Source: Streptomyces chryseus
GTDB lineage: Bacteria > Actinomycetota > Actinomycetes > Streptomycetales > Streptomycetaceae
Direction of reading: 5' to 3'
Assembly: GCF_014650755.1 (NCBI RefSeq)
Contig: NZ_BMVO01000001.1
Location: forward strand, 496,001-560,000
DNA length: 64,000 bases
Under the pieces are notes generated by a model. That model saw only the letters and a list, made by a program, of their open reading frames with translations, searched no databases and was not told the origin of the DNA. The translations under genes were made by a program, and so were the position numbers. Below, piece after piece: positions 31,733 to 45,379 of the stretch. Positions within the stretch are counted from its first letter, which is position 1. Each line of letters begins with the position of its first letter.

Positions 31733-33682
31733 GTGCGCCCACAGGATGTTGTCACCAACCGCCCTGTCCCCGTCCCCGTCGACGTCGAGCAGGCCGAGGC
31801 CGCGCTCGTCGAGCACTATCCGCGGCTCGTGCGCCTGGCGTACCTCGTGCTGCCGCCGCGTCTCGGCCGCAACCGCCGCGTGCTGACCGCCCACGCGCTC
31901 GCGCAGCGCTCGCTGCCGCGCGGCCGCACCCCGGCCGCCGGCGCGGGCCTCCCCCTGCCGCGCCGGTCCGGGGGCGGCGCGGCGGCCGATCCCGGCTACG
32001 CGTACGTACGGCAGCGGGTGCTGCGCCAGGCCCTGGAGGCAGGTCTTCCGCTGCGCCGCAGGGCCTGGCCCAAGCGGGCGCAGCTGCCGCCGCTGCTGCC
32101 GCAGGTGTGGGGGCTGCGGTTGTTCCCCCGCTCCGGCGGGGCCGACGAACTCGCCCTGGACCAGCGGCTCTCGGCGCTCAGCGGACCCGGCCGGGCGGCG
32201 TACGTGCTGCGGGGTCTGGAGCGCATGCAGGACGCGGAGGTGGCGCGGACGCTGTCCGCCGCCGGGGCCGCCGACCCGCACGCGGCGCTCGCCGAGGCGG
32301 ACACGGTCGAGGCGCCGGGCGGCGCGAGCGTGGCGGCGCTGCTGGGGTCCGCCGAATTCGACCCGTGCTCGCTGCAGGCCAGGCCGACCGACCTGATGCG
32401 GCGCAGACAGCACGCGAAGGCCGCGCTCGCCGCGACGGCCGCCGTGGTGGTCTGCGGGGCGCTGCTCGGGCTGCCGGGCGAGGGGTGGGGCCCCGACGGC
32501 GCGGCCGGTCCGGCGTACGCCCGCAACCCGGCGGCCGAGCGGGCCCTCGACCCGACGGAGACGGTCCGGGTCGCCGCCGCGGTGTGGAAGCGGTCCTCCC
32601 GTACCGACTTCTCGGTCTGGCCGGCCCGCGGCGGCCTCACCCGCGACAACGCCCTGCTGCGCCGCGCCCTCGCCGTCTGGGCCAGGCCGGGCCCCTCGGT
32701 GCAGGCCTCCGCGACGCCCGCCACCCCGGTGGGCCCGCCGATGGGGCCGCCGCAGCTGCTCTTCGCCGGCGACGTCGACCAGGCGAGGGTGGTGCTGCTG
32801 TACGACGGCCTGCGCGTCGTCCGGTACGCCGAGCCGCGCGACGGCACGGCGGGCGCGGCGCTCGACTTCGCGCGCGTGGACGGCGCGGACGCGGCGGCGG
32901 CGAACGCGCTGGTGGTGGGCCGCACCGACGGCAACGTCCGGTACCTGACCGCGCCCTGGGTGCGTGCGGCGTCGGTACGGGACCTGCTCGATCCGGCCGG
33001 GGTGCCCACGCCGCTGAAGCGTACGGCGGACGGGGTGACGGCCCCGCTCACCAGCCCCGCGCAGGCGCGGGACTGCCGGTCCTGGGACGCCCTCGAACTG
33101 CGCGACGACGCGGGTCCCCGGCTGATGACCGACCTGGGGGAACTGGCTCCCGCCCGGCTGACGTCGGGGCCGCCGTCGGCGCCGCGTGACGTGAGCGGCC
33201 CGGAGGAGCGGGCGCGCTGGGCCCGTACGGCGTGCCTGCTGCCGGCGGTGCGCTCGCACGGCGTGCGCAGCGTGAACTCGTGGGCGTACGCCCAGCAGCC
33301 GCTGCCCGAGGGCAACGGCACCGCCGCCTGGCTCTGCACCCGCGCGGAGACGTGGCGGGGCACCGGCAGCAGGGTGCTGGCCCAGTTCCAGGCGCCCTCC
33401 GCGAAGCGCGGGGCGCCGGGCGCGATCGCGGCGCGCGCGGAGCACTCCCCGACGTGCGGCGTGCGCGATCCCCGGGTGCTCGCGGGCGTGCTGTGGAAGT
33501 CGCGGGGCGGGAACTGGTACGTACTCGCGGCGGGCAGCGCCCAGTTCAGGTCGGTCACGACGTCGGGCGGCGTGCGGGGCACGGCCGAGGGCAACCTGCT
33601 GGCGATCCGCGCGAAGGCCGGCGTCCAGGCGGCGCTGGAGGGCCGGGTGGAGGGCGGGGCGCGGGTGGGGGCGCTGCGGTAG
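31733..33682 (+). CDS. Membrane-anchored protein with sigma-factor-like N-terminus
   Basis: The 649-residue protein starts at a GTG (MRPQDVVTNRPVPVPVDVEQ). Residues of about 18-45 (AEAALVEHYPRLVRLAYLVL) look like region 2 of an ECF sigma factor, and ALSGPGRAAYVLRGLERMQD near 155 resembles the start of region 4. A degenerate DNA-recognition part follows. A single membrane helix (AALAATAAVVVCGALLGLPG) lies near residue 230. The remaining 400 residues should be outside, with five or more Cys and repeated beta-like segments (DQARVVLLYDGLRVVRYAEP, GGNWYVLAAGSAQF). I know of no characterised member. The predicted ribosome site GGAGGA lies 20 nt upstream of the GTG, which is far, so the start is uncertain. 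Confidence 0.75.
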   Translation: MRPQDVVTNRPVPVPVDVEQAEAALVEHYPRLVRLAYLVLPPRLGRNRRVLTAHALAQRSLPRGRTPAAGAGLPLPRRSGGGAAADPGYAYVRQRVLRQALEAGLPLRRRAWPKRAQLPPLLPQVWGLRLFPRSGGADELALDQRLSALSGPGRAAYVLRGLERMQDAEVARTLSAAGAADPHAALAEADTVEAPGGASVAALLGSAEFDPCSLQARPTDLMRRRQHAKAALAATAAVVVCGALLGLPGEGWGPDGAAGPAYARNPAAERALDPTETVRVAAAVWKRSSRTDFSVWPARGGLTRDNALLRRALAVWARPGPSVQASATPATPVGPPMGPPQLLFAGDVDQARVVLLYDGLRVVRYAEPRDGTAGAALDFARVDGADAAAANALVVGRTDGNVRYLTAPWVRAASVRDLLDPAGVPTPLKRTADGVTAPLTSPAQARDCRSWDALELRDDAGPRLMTDLGELAPARLTSGPPSAPRDVSGPEERARWARTACLLPAVRSHGVRSVNSWAYAQQPLPEGNGTAAWLCTRAETWRGTGSRVLAQFQAPSAKRGAPGAIAARAEHSPTCGVRDPRVLAGVLWKSRGGNWYVLAAGSAQFRSVTTSGGVRGTAEGNLLAIRAKAGVQAALEGRVEGGARVGALR

Positions 33683-33686
33683 AGAC

Positions 33687-33722
33687 GGCCGGTCCGGTCC
33701 CCCCGCGCGGCACGGACCGGCC
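33687..33722 (+). terminator. Terminator after the sigma-like gene
   Basis: GGCCGGTCCG and CGGACCGGCC form a perfect 10-bp stem around a 16-nt loop, directly after the stop at 33682. Outer GAG/CTC pairs extend it. Confidence 0.75.
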
Positions 33723-33789
33723 TCTCCGGTGGGCGGCCTGCCCGGGGACCGGGCGGGGCGAGCGGCGAGAAACCCGTCGCACGACCCTG

Positions 33790-33817
33790 TTGCCGTGGTC
33801 GTACTCGTCAGTACATT
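33790..33817 (+). promoter_or_regulatory. Promoter with embedded TetR-type operator
   Basis: TTGCCG at 33790-33795 and TACATT at 33812-33817 form a promoter with 16-nt spacing, a few bases before the ATG at 33824. Between them lies GTACT-CGTC-AGTAC (33801-33814), a short palindrome whose core TACT-N4-AGTA matches the palindrome after lipA. The TetR gene at the end of this operon is the natural candidate repressor. Confidence 0.6.
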
Positions 33818-33823
33818 GACGCC

Positions 33824-34741
33824 ATGTCTAATACGCAGCAGGGGCGGCCCGCACCGGCCGCGATCGAGTCCGAGCGGACCGCGCTCAAGGCCCGCAAGGT
33901 GGCCTTCGCGTGGGACGGCACCCCGCTCCACTGGGTCCCGGGCGACCCGTTCACCACGCACACCATCAACGTGCTGCACCTGCTGCTCCCGGCCGGCGAG
34001 CGCTGGTTCGTGCACGTCTACAAGCAGGTGCTGCCGTACATCCGCGACGCGCGCCTGCGCGAGGACGTCATCGGCTTCATCGGCCAGGAGGCCGTGCACT
34101 CCCAGGCCCACGACGACGTGCTGCCGCACCTGAAGAAACTCGGGCTGGACCCGACTCCGTACACCGCGCAGGTCGACTGGCTCTTCGAGAAGCTCCTCGG
34201 CGACCGCACCCTGCCGCCCGGCAGGGCCCGGAAGTGGTGGCTGATGGAACGGGTCGCGATCATCGCCGCCATCGAGCACTACACCGCGTTCCTCGGCGAC
34301 TGGGTGCTCAACGCCGGCGAACTCGACCGGCGCGGCGCCGACCCCACCATGCTCGACCTGCTGCGCTGGCACGGAGCGGAGGAGGTCGAGCACCGCTCGG
34401 TCGCCTTCGAGCTCTTCATGCACGTCGACGGGGGCTACCGGCGCCGCGTCAGGACCTGGGCGACCGCGTTCACGGCGCTGGTCTTCCTCTGGCAGCGCGG
34501 CTCGCGGTTCTTCATGGAGAACGACCCGACCCTCCTGGAGGGCAGGGCCACCGTCCGGGACCTCGTACGCCGCGGCCGCGAGGGCGTGCTGCCCGCGACC
34601 GGGGACATCATCCGCTCCGTGCCCCGCTACCTCAGCCGTACGTACCACCCCTCGCAGGAGGCCAGCACCGCCCAGGCCGTCGCCTACCTCGCGAACTCCC
34701 CGGCCGCCACCGGCCGGACCGCCCCCACCGGAGGTGCCTGA
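33824..34741 (+). CDS. PF10118-type metal-dependent hydrolase/di-iron-like protein
   Basis: The 305-residue protein belongs to the poorly characterised family called metal-dependent hydrolase (PF10118). It carries a ferritin-like set of ligands: GFIGQEAVHSQAHDDVLPHL with Glu89, His92 and His96, AAIEHYTAFLGDW, and WHGAEEVEHRSVAFELFMHV. This E-x2-H spacing is that of a non-heme di-iron centre. Translation of the next gene, an iron-sulfur flavoreductase, starts one base after this stop, so the two proteins are made together. A di-iron oxygenase fed by that reductase is therefore at least as plausible as a hydrolase (inference). The ATG at 33824 lies just behind a promoter with an operator. Confidence 0.85.
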   Translation: MSNTQQGRPAPAAIESERTALKARKVAFAWDGTPLHWVPGDPFTTHTINVLHLLLPAGERWFVHVYKQVLPYIRDARLREDVIGFIGQEAVHSQAHDDVLPHLKKLGLDPTPYTAQVDWLFEKLLGDRTLPPGRARKWWLMERVAIIAAIEHYTAFLGDWVLNAGELDRRGADPTMLDLLRWHGAEEVEHRSVAFELFMHVDGGYRRRVRTWATAFTALVFLWQRGSRFFMENDPTLLEGRATVRDLVRRGREGVLPATGDIIRSVPRYLSRTYHPSQEASTAQAVAYLANSPAATGRTAPTGGA

Positions 34742-34742
34742 G

Positions 34743-35813
34743 ATGCCCCGCGTCCGCACGATCGTCCTGGCCACGGGCGCCGCCCTGCTGGCCCGGCGGG
34801 CCCTGCGCCGCCGCATCCGGCGCTCCCCGCTGTGGCCGATGCCCGCCCTGGACAACCCCGTCTCCGGCACCCGCGCCGCCCGCTCCCCCGCCGCCCTGCG
34901 CCTGCTCGTCACCGGCCGCACCGCACCGGCCGACGGTGTCGTCGAGCTCCACCTGGAGGCACTGGACACGGCGGACCTCCCCGCCTGGGCCCCCGGCGCG
35001 CACGTCGACCTGGTCCTGCCCTCCGGCCTGGTGCGCCAGTACTCGCTGTGCGGCGATCCGGCCGACCGCGGCACGTACACCCTCGCCACCCGCCTCGTCG
35101 AGGACGGCAGGGGCGGCTCACGCGAGGTGCACGAACAGCTCCACGAGGGCACGGAGGTGGAGATCCGCGGCCCCCGCAACCGCTTCCCGCTCACCGACGC
35201 CCCCGCCTACGTCTTCGTCGCGGGCGGCATCGGCATCACCCCCGTCCTGCCCATGCTGCGGGCCGCCGAGGCCGCCGGGGCGGACTGGAAGCTCGTGTAC
35301 GGCGGCCGCTGCCGCTCCTCGATGCCGTACCTCGACGCGATCGGGAAGCTGGCCGCGCCGGAGCGCGTGACGATCGTCGCCGAGGACGAGTCCGGTCTGC
35401 CCGACGTGGCGGCCGCCCTCGCCGGCGCCGCCGAGGGCACCGCCGTCTACTGCTGCGGCCCCGAGCCCCTGATGGCCGCCGTCACCGAGGCTCTCCCGGC
35501 CGGCTGCACCCTGCACGTGGAGCGCTTCGCGCCGGGCGCCCCCGCCGTCGGCGGGGCCTTCGAGGTCGAACTGCGCCGCACCGGCCGCACCGTGACCGTC
35601 CCGGCCGACGGCACGGTCCTGGCCGCCGTCCGCCCCGAGGTCCCGAACGTCTCGTACTCCTGCGAGCAGGGCTTCTGCGGTACGTGCCAACAGCGCGTCC
35701 TGGAGGGCGACATCGATCACCGCGACGAGCTGCTGACCGACGCGGAGCGCGACGACTCGATGCTGATCTGCGTCTCCCGGGCGTACGGAGAGCGCCTGGT
35801 CCTGGATATGTGA
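34743..35813 (+). CDS. Flavin-dependent ferredoxin reductase with C-terminal 2Fe-2S domain
   Basis: The 356-residue protein has the phthalate dioxygenase reductase layout. A flavin-binding barrel (VRQYSLCGDPADRGTYTLAT) comes first, then an NAD-binding domain with VFVAGGIGITPVLPMLRAAE and AVYCCGPEPLMAAVTEAL. The C-terminal plant-type [2Fe-2S] domain has SCEQGFCGTCQ, with Cys307, Cys312 and Cys315, and a distal Cys343. It passes electrons from NAD(P)H to an oxygenase. The ATG at 34743 follows the PF10118 stop after a single base, although a GTG at 34734 could also serve. Its N-terminus has a short hydrophobic, Arg-rich stretch that might touch the membrane. The obvious redox partner is the upstream PF10118 protein. 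Confidence 0.9.
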   Translation: MPRVRTIVLATGAALLARRALRRRIRRSPLWPMPALDNPVSGTRAARSPAALRLLVTGRTAPADGVVELHLEALDTADLPAWAPGAHVDLVLPSGLVRQYSLCGDPADRGTYTLATRLVEDGRGGSREVHEQLHEGTEVEIRGPRNRFPLTDAPAYVFVAGGIGITPVLPMLRAAEAAGADWKLVYGGRCRSSMPYLDAIGKLAAPERVTIVAEDESGLPDVAAALAGAAEGTAVYCCGPEPLMAAVTEALPAGCTLHVERFAPGAPAVGGAFEVELRRTGRTVTVPADGTVLAAVRPEVPNVSYSCEQGFCGTCQQRVLEGDIDHRDELLTDAERDDSMLICVSRAYGERLVLDM

Positions 35814-35839
35814 CCGTCGGCGGCGGCTACGCTGCTCGT

Positions 35840-36574
35840 ATGACGACCGGGGTGCGCCGAAGAATGGGCGTCGAGGAACGCAGGCAGCAGCTGATCAGCG
35901 TCGCACTGGAGCTGTTCAGCCACCGCTCGCCCGAAGACGTGTCGATCGACGAGATAGCGGCCGCCGCGGGCATCTCGCGGCCGCTCGTGTACCACTACTT
36001 CCCCGGCAAGCAGAGCCTGTACGAGGCCGCTCTGCGGCGGGCGGCCGACGAGCTCGCCGGGCGGTTCGTCGAGCCGCGCGAGGGGCCGCTGGGCGTACGG
36101 CTGTTGCGGGTGATGGGCCGCTTCTTCGACTTCGTCGACGACCACGGCCCCGGCTTCTCCGCGCTGATGCGCGGCGGCCCCGCGGTCGGTTCGTCGACGA
36201 CGAACGCCATGATCGACGAGGTGCGCCAGGCTGCGTACGAGCAGATCCTCGCGCACCTCGGCATCACCGAACCGCCGGCCCGGCTGGCGATGGTCGTCCG
36301 GTCGTGGGTGTCGCTCGCGGAGTCGACGGCACTGATCTGGCTGGACGGGCGGGCGATCCCGCGCGCCGAGCTGGAGCTCCAGCTGGTGCACGACTTCGCG
36401 GCCCTGGCGGCGGTGAGCGCGGCGTACGACGAGGAGATGGCCCGCGTCCTGCTGGACATCCTCGCCCTGGAGCCGGCCGACGGGCTGTTCGCGGACCTGA
36501 TCGTGCGGCTCGCCGCGCTGACGCCCGGGGCGGCGCCGGAGGCCGTGCCCGGTCAGCGGCCCGCGTCCCCGTAG
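35840..36574 (+). CDS. TetR-family repressor
   Basis: The 244-residue protein has a TetR helix-turn-helix at about residues 32-52 (VSIDEIAAAAGISRPLVYHY, then FPGKQSLYEAALRRA) and a helical ligand-binding domain. It lies 26 nt after the reductase gene on the same strand. The TACT-N4-AGTA palindrome inside the operon promoter at 33801 is the likely binding site, giving autoregulation. Its last 22 nt overlap the 3' end of the convergent DUF4230 gene. The ligand is unknown. Long-chain acyl compounds are a guess based on similar clusters. Confidence 0.92.
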   Translation: MTTGVRRRMGVEERRQQLISVALELFSHRSPEDVSIDEIAAAAGISRPLVYHYFPGKQSLYEAALRRAADELAGRFVEPREGPLGVRLLRVMGRFFDFVDDHGPGFSALMRGGPAVGSSTTNAMIDEVRQAAYEQILAHLGITEPPARLAMVVRSWVSLAESTALIWLDGRAIPRAELELQLVHDFAALAAVSAAYDEEMARVLLDILALEPADGLFADLIVRLAALTPGAAPEAVPGQRPASP

Positions 36575-37248
36575 TGGACGGTGACGTCCTTGAAGCCGAG
36601 TGAGCGCAGCAGGCCCTGGAGCATGCTGGTGGTGTTCTTCTCGGCGCGTGCGGTCAGCTCGCTCTCCTCGGCGGCCTCCCCGATGTGACGGGCGGCGAGG
36701 CGGTTGACGGCGCGCTCGTCGGCCGGGTTGTCGGAGAAGAGGTCCCCGAGCCGGTCGAGCAGGCCGCGTTCCTTGGACACGGCGTACGAACGGTCCGGGT
36801 CCAGTGCCGGCTTGCCGAGCCGCGCGTGCGGCAGGCGCAGGGTGGCCGCGGTGCGGTCCTCGTTCACGGTGACCTGCCCCTCCCCCACCTTGCCGAGGTC
36901 GACGTACGCGCCCACCGTGCCGGCGCCGACGAACAGCGTGCGGGTGCCGCGCACGGCGTCGGGGAGGAACTTGGCGTCCTTCTCCAGGTCGACGACGACC
37001 TGGAAGTTGCCGGACGCCGCCTCGTAACGGCTCATGTCCTGGATGGACTTCAGGAGGGCCGGACCGGACCGGTCGTGGGTCTCCTCGCCGAAGAAGTCGT
37101 CGAAGCCCGGCAGCAGGCTGAGCCTGCTCCCCGCGAACAGCAGCGCCACCACGACCGCGAGGACGCCCGCCACCTTGGCCCAGCCGGGCAGGCCGGTGCG
37201 GCGCGGGGACTTGCCGGGCCGCCGCTGTGCGGCGTCGGTGAGAGTCAT
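36553..37248 (-). CDS. DUF4230 single-pass membrane protein
   Basis: The 231-residue protein has a short cytoplasmic N-terminus, one membrane helix (WAKVAGVLAVVVALLFAGSR, about residues 24-44) and an extracytoplasmic domain of the DUF4230 family. The signatures LLKSIQDMSRYEAASGNFQV, FVGAGTVGAYVDLGKV and TAATLRLPHARLG belong to that family, whose role is not known. The ATG at 37248 is the first that gives a sensible topology. The gene is convergent with the TetR gene and overlaps its end by 22 nt. Confidence 0.85.
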   Translation of the reverse strand: MTLTDAAQRRPGKSPRRTGLPGWAKVAGVLAVVVALLFAGSRLSLLPGFDDFFGEETHDRSGPALLKSIQDMSRYEAASGNFQVVVDLEKDAKFLPDAVRGTRTLFVGAGTVGAYVDLGKVGEGQVTVNEDRTAATLRLPHARLGKPALDPDRSYAVSKERGLLDRLGDLFSDNPADERAVNRLAARHIGEAAEESELTARAEKNTTSMLQGLLRSLGFKDVTVHYGDAGR

Positions 37249-37361
37249 ACGGTACGGATTCCCCCGTACCCCTTGGTCACTCGGCGCTTGACGTACGACG
37301 CCTCCAGGTCGCGTACGTCGGCGGGGTTTCACGCGTCCCGGCCACCCTTACGGTGATCCGC

Positions 37362-37883
37362 ATGACGACACACGTGCGCTTCCGCAGGGCGGACGCGGAG
37401 GACGGCGCGGACCTCGCCCGGCTGGTCGCCCTGCACGACGGGGCGGCCCGCTGGATGCGGAGCCGGGGCATCGCGCAGTGGCAGCCGGGCGGCAAGGACG
37501 AGGAGCACTTCCGGCTGCGGGCGAAGGAGGGGGAGGTGTGGCTGGCCGAGGCGGGCGGGGTGCCGGTCGGGGCGTACGAGCTGTGGTGGGACGACGAGCC
37601 CGCCTGGGGGGTGCAGCCGCCGGTCGCGGGGTACGTGCACCGCCTGATGACCGACCGCGCCGCCGCGCCGCCGGGGCTGGGCCGCGCGCTGCTCGCCCGG
37701 GCGGAGCGGCGGATCGCGGAGGCCGGGCGCGAGCTGGCCCGGCTCGACTGCCTGACGTCGAACCCCCGGCTGCGGACGTACTACGAGGCGGCGGGCTACC
37801 GGGTGGTGGGCGAGCAGCCGGCCAAGGACGGGGGCCCGGGCGGGAATTCGTACGGGGTGACGCTGCTGGAGCGGCGGCTCTGA
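37362..37883 (+). CDS. GNAT-family N-acetyltransferase
   Basis: The 173-residue protein has the GNAT fold: a first strand and helix (VRFRRADAEDGADLARLVAL), the central strand EVWLAEAGGVPVGAYELWWD, and acetyl-CoA binding in GYVHRLMTDRAAAPPGLGRALLARAERRI, where a PxGLGRALL-type pyrophosphate loop replaces the usual RxxGxG/A. The C-terminal LDCLTSNPRLRTYYEAAGYR is the typical last strand and helix. The start ATG at 37362 is preferred over the GTG three codons earlier. The substrate cannot be predicted. A perfect hairpin follows the stop. Confidence 0.88.
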   Translation: MTTHVRFRRADAEDGADLARLVALHDGAARWMRSRGIAQWQPGGKDEEHFRLRAKEGEVWLAEAGGVPVGAYELWWDDEPAWGVQPPVAGYVHRLMTDRAAAPPGLGRALLARAERRIAEAGRELARLDCLTSNPRLRTYYEAAGYRVVGEQPAKDGGPGGNSYGVTLLERRL

Positions 37884-37898
37884 CGCCGGGCCCCCGCC

Positions 37899-37936
37899 CC
37901 TGCACGGGCCGGGGGCAGACCCCCGGCCCGTGCAGG
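37899..37936. terminator. Bidirectional terminator
   Basis: A perfect 17-bp stem, CCTGCACGGGCCGGGGG and its complement, closes on the loop CAGA between the convergent GNAT and pullulanase genes. Confidence 0.9.
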
Positions 37937-37942
37937 CCCTCC

Positions 37943-43261
<5,319 letters not shown>

Positions 43262-43308
43262 AGCGGGAACTCCTCGGTGGTACGGGCGGAACGGAGAAGG
43301 GGACGGGG

Positions 43309-45006
43309 TCAGTCGCGCCAGGTGTCGCTCAGCGTGACCTTGCCGCTCGCGGGGACGGTGGCGCTGCGGTTGGCGCCGCTCTCCCAGGTGACGTTGCCGG
43401 CGGCGTCCTTGCGGAGGTACTTGTACGCGAAGGCCGTGCCGGCGGGCAGTGCGACGTCGAGCTTCCACACCGGGTAGCTCGCCGGGTCCAGCTTGATCGC
43501 AGCCGCGGTGTTCCAGTTGCCGAGCGCGGTCTGATCGCCGGTGACGTAGATGTTCTGGCCGGGCGTGGTGGTGGCGTTGACGTGGAACGAGGCGCCGGCC
43601 GAGACCGGGGTCGTGCCGCTGCCGCAGGTCTTGGCGTTCACGTGCAGCGCGACGGCGGTGTGGGCGCCGAGGGTGGCGGTGAACCGGCCGGAGCCGTCGA
43701 CCGTCACGGCGGTGTTGTTCTGGACGTTGCAGTAGGTGCCGGCCGCCAGCGAGGTCTGGAAGGTGCGGGTGAGCGAGGAGCCCTCGTGGTTGATGGCGAC
43801 GTACGCCTTGTCGCCGCGGCCGAAGGCGATCTGGTCGCCCCCGTTGTCCCACCAGTTCGTGACGCCCTGACCGCGCGCCGCGTTCCGCAAGCCCACCATG
43901 CTCTTGATCTCGGTCCAGTCGTGCTGGCACTTCCACCCGTCGCTGTAACAGGCGTTCACTGTTCCGCCGTTGGGCGGTCCGGCGTCGTGGCTGGTGAACT
44001 CGTAGCCGGAGTGGACGTCCGGCGAGCCGTACGGCCAGGCCAGCATGAAGACGCTCGCCAGCGTGTAGTGGGCGCCGTCCTTGTAGTTGAGGGTGTCGCC
44101 GCCGCGCTCGGTGTCGTGGTTGTCCACGAAGACGGCCGACTTGCCGCTCTCCATGAAGCCCCAGCCCTCGCCGTAGTTCTTGAGGTTCGCGAGGTTCTCG
44201 TTGTTGAAGACCTGCTTGAGGCCCCGGCCGTAGCGGAACTCCTGCACGTCGCCCGAGCCCAGGTACTCGCTCGGCGAGACCGCCTCGCCGGCGCCGTGGA
44301 TGGCCTCGTGCTTCCAGTACACGCCCGGGTTGTTCAGCCGGGACTTGATGTTGGCGAGGTCCGCGGCCGGCATGTGCTTGGCCGCGTCGATCCGGAAGCC
44401 GTCGACGCCCAGCGAGAGCAGGTCGTTCAGGTACGCCGCGATCCGGCCGCGCACGTAGTCCTCACCCGTGTCCAGGTCGGCGAGCCCGACGAGTTCGCAG
44501 TTCTGGACGTTCGCCCGGTCGCCGTAGTTGGATATCTGGGAGCGGCAGTCGTCGAGGTCGGCGCCGGAGTACACACCGGGGTAGGTGTACTTCTCGTACG
44601 ACGAGCCGCCGGTGCCGGTCCCGTTGCCGGCCGCCATGTGGTTGATGACGCTGTCGGCGACGACCTTCACGCCCGCCGCGTGGCAGGCGCCGACCATGTT
44701 CGCGAACGCCGCGCGGTCACCGAGCCGCCCCGCGATCTTGTAGCTGACGGGCTGGTAGGAGGTCCACCACTGGCCGCCCTGGATGTGCTCCTGCGGAGGG
44801 GACACCTGGACGAAGCCGTAACCGGCCGGTCCGAGGGTCCGCGTGCACTCCTTGGCGACCGAGTCGAACTTCCACTCGAAGAGGACCGCGGTGACGTCCT
44901 TGGTTCCGGGCGGGGCGGCCTGCGCGGGCGAGGCGGGCGCCGCCAGGACGGCCGTACCGGCGGCGAGGGCGAGGGCGAGCGCGGCAGAGAAGGGTCTGCG
45001 AGCCAT
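43309..45006 (-). CDS. Secreted alpha-amylase with C-terminal CBM20
   Basis: The 565-residue protein has a signal peptide ([18 protein letters not shown], cleaved near AQA). A Streptomyces-type GH13 amylase domain follows: [31 protein letters not shown] with the nucleophile Asp near residue 203, [11 protein letters not shown] with the acid/base Glu, and [11 protein letters not shown]. The last 100 residues ([44 protein letters not shown]) are a CBM20 starch-binding domain. It hydrolyses internal alpha-1,4 bonds of raw and soluble starch. The ATG at 45006 follows GGAGGA. The promoter at 45126-45154 and the CTTGC-type palindrome in the leader suggest repression by a LacI/MalR protein and induction by maltose or maltotriose. 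Confidence 0.96.
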   Translation of the reverse strand: MARRPFSAALALALAAGTAVLAAPASPAQAAPPGTKDVTAVLFEWKFDSVAKECTRTLGPAGYGFVQVSPPQEHIQGGQWWTSYQPVSYKIAGRLGDRAAFANMVGACHAAGVKVVADSVINHMAAGNGTGTGGSSYEKYTYPGVYSGADLDDCRSQISNYGDRANVQNCELVGLADLDTGEDYVRGRIAAYLNDLLSLGVDGFRIDAAKHMPAADLANIKSRLNNPGVYWKHEAIHGAGEAVSPSEYLGSGDVQEFRYGRGLKQVFNNENLANLKNYGEGWGFMESGKSAVFVDNHDTERGGDTLNYKDGAHYTLASVFMLAWPYGSPDVHSGYEFTSHDAGPPNGGTVNACYSDGWKCQHDWTEIKSMVGLRNAARGQGVTNWWDNGGDQIAFGRGDKAYVAINHEGSSLTRTFQTSLAAGTYCNVQNNTAVTVDGSGRFTATLGAHTAVALHVNAKTCGSGTTPVSAGASFHVNATTTPGQNIYVTGDQTALGNWNTAAAIKLDPASYPVWKLDVALPAGTAFAYKYLRKDAAGNVTWESGANRSATVPASGKVTLSDTWRD

Positions 45007-45088
45007 TGGTTCCTCCTGCATGGGGGGAGGTGCGGGTGCGACGGTGCAGCCTCGCGCGGCAACGCGCCTTGCCCTCAAGGCTTGAAGG

Positions 45089-45103
45089 TTCTTGCAGCAA
45101 GAA
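45089..45103. promoter_or_regulatory. LacI/MalR-type operator in the amylase leader
   Basis: TTCTTGCAGCAAGAA is a perfect 15-nt palindrome centred on A45096, about 23-37 nt downstream of the -10 of the amylase promoter, so a bound repressor would block elongation or initiation. Its half-site CTTGCAG matches sites near the mal operons. Confidence 0.75.
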
Positions 45104-45125
45104 ATGAAACCCTGCCGCGGAGCAG

Positions 45126-45154
45126 ACCGTACGAGCCCTGACCAGCGGGGTCAA
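45126..45154 (-). promoter_or_regulatory. Promoter of the amylase-pullulanase transcript
   Basis: On the minus strand TTGACC (45154-45149) and TACGGT (45131-45126) are separated by exactly 17 nt, a good HrdB-type promoter about 120 nt before the amylase start. Confidence 0.7.
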
Positions 45155-45203
45155 CCCTTGTGACGCATCCCGCTTACCTGCGGGAAACCTGGCAGTTTCC
45201 GCT

Positions 45204-45222
45204 CTGCAAGCCCTTTCGCAAG
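45204..45222. promoter_or_regulatory. Two further CTTGC(A/G) half-sites upstream of the amylase promoter
   Basis: On the minus strand CTTGCG (45222-45217) and CTTGCAG (45210-45204) stand as direct repeats about 12 nt apart, some 55-75 nt upstream of the -35. With the leader palindrome they could support looping by a tetrameric LacI-type protein. Confidence 0.5.
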
Positions 45223-45253
45223 CAGTTGCGGCTCTGCTACCTTCTCCCCTACT

Positions 45254-45316
45254 CCGGCCCGGCCGGCCGGGGGTCCGGGCACGCCCGGGCCCCACGCGCC
45301 CGACCGGCCGGGCCGG
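45254..45316 (-). terminator. Long nested terminator of the malE-lacI operon
   Basis: CCGGCCCGGCCGG (45254-45266) and CCGGCCGGGCCGG (45304-45316) are exact complements. Between them GGGGTCCGGGC and GCCCGGGCCCC form an inner stem, giving a large two-part hairpin 64 nt past the LacI stop and before the amylase promoter. Confidence 0.8.
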
Positions 45317-45379
45317 TGCCACGTCCGCACCGGCACCCGACACCCGCACGCGCCGTGCCCGTGCCGTCGCCGGGGCCCG

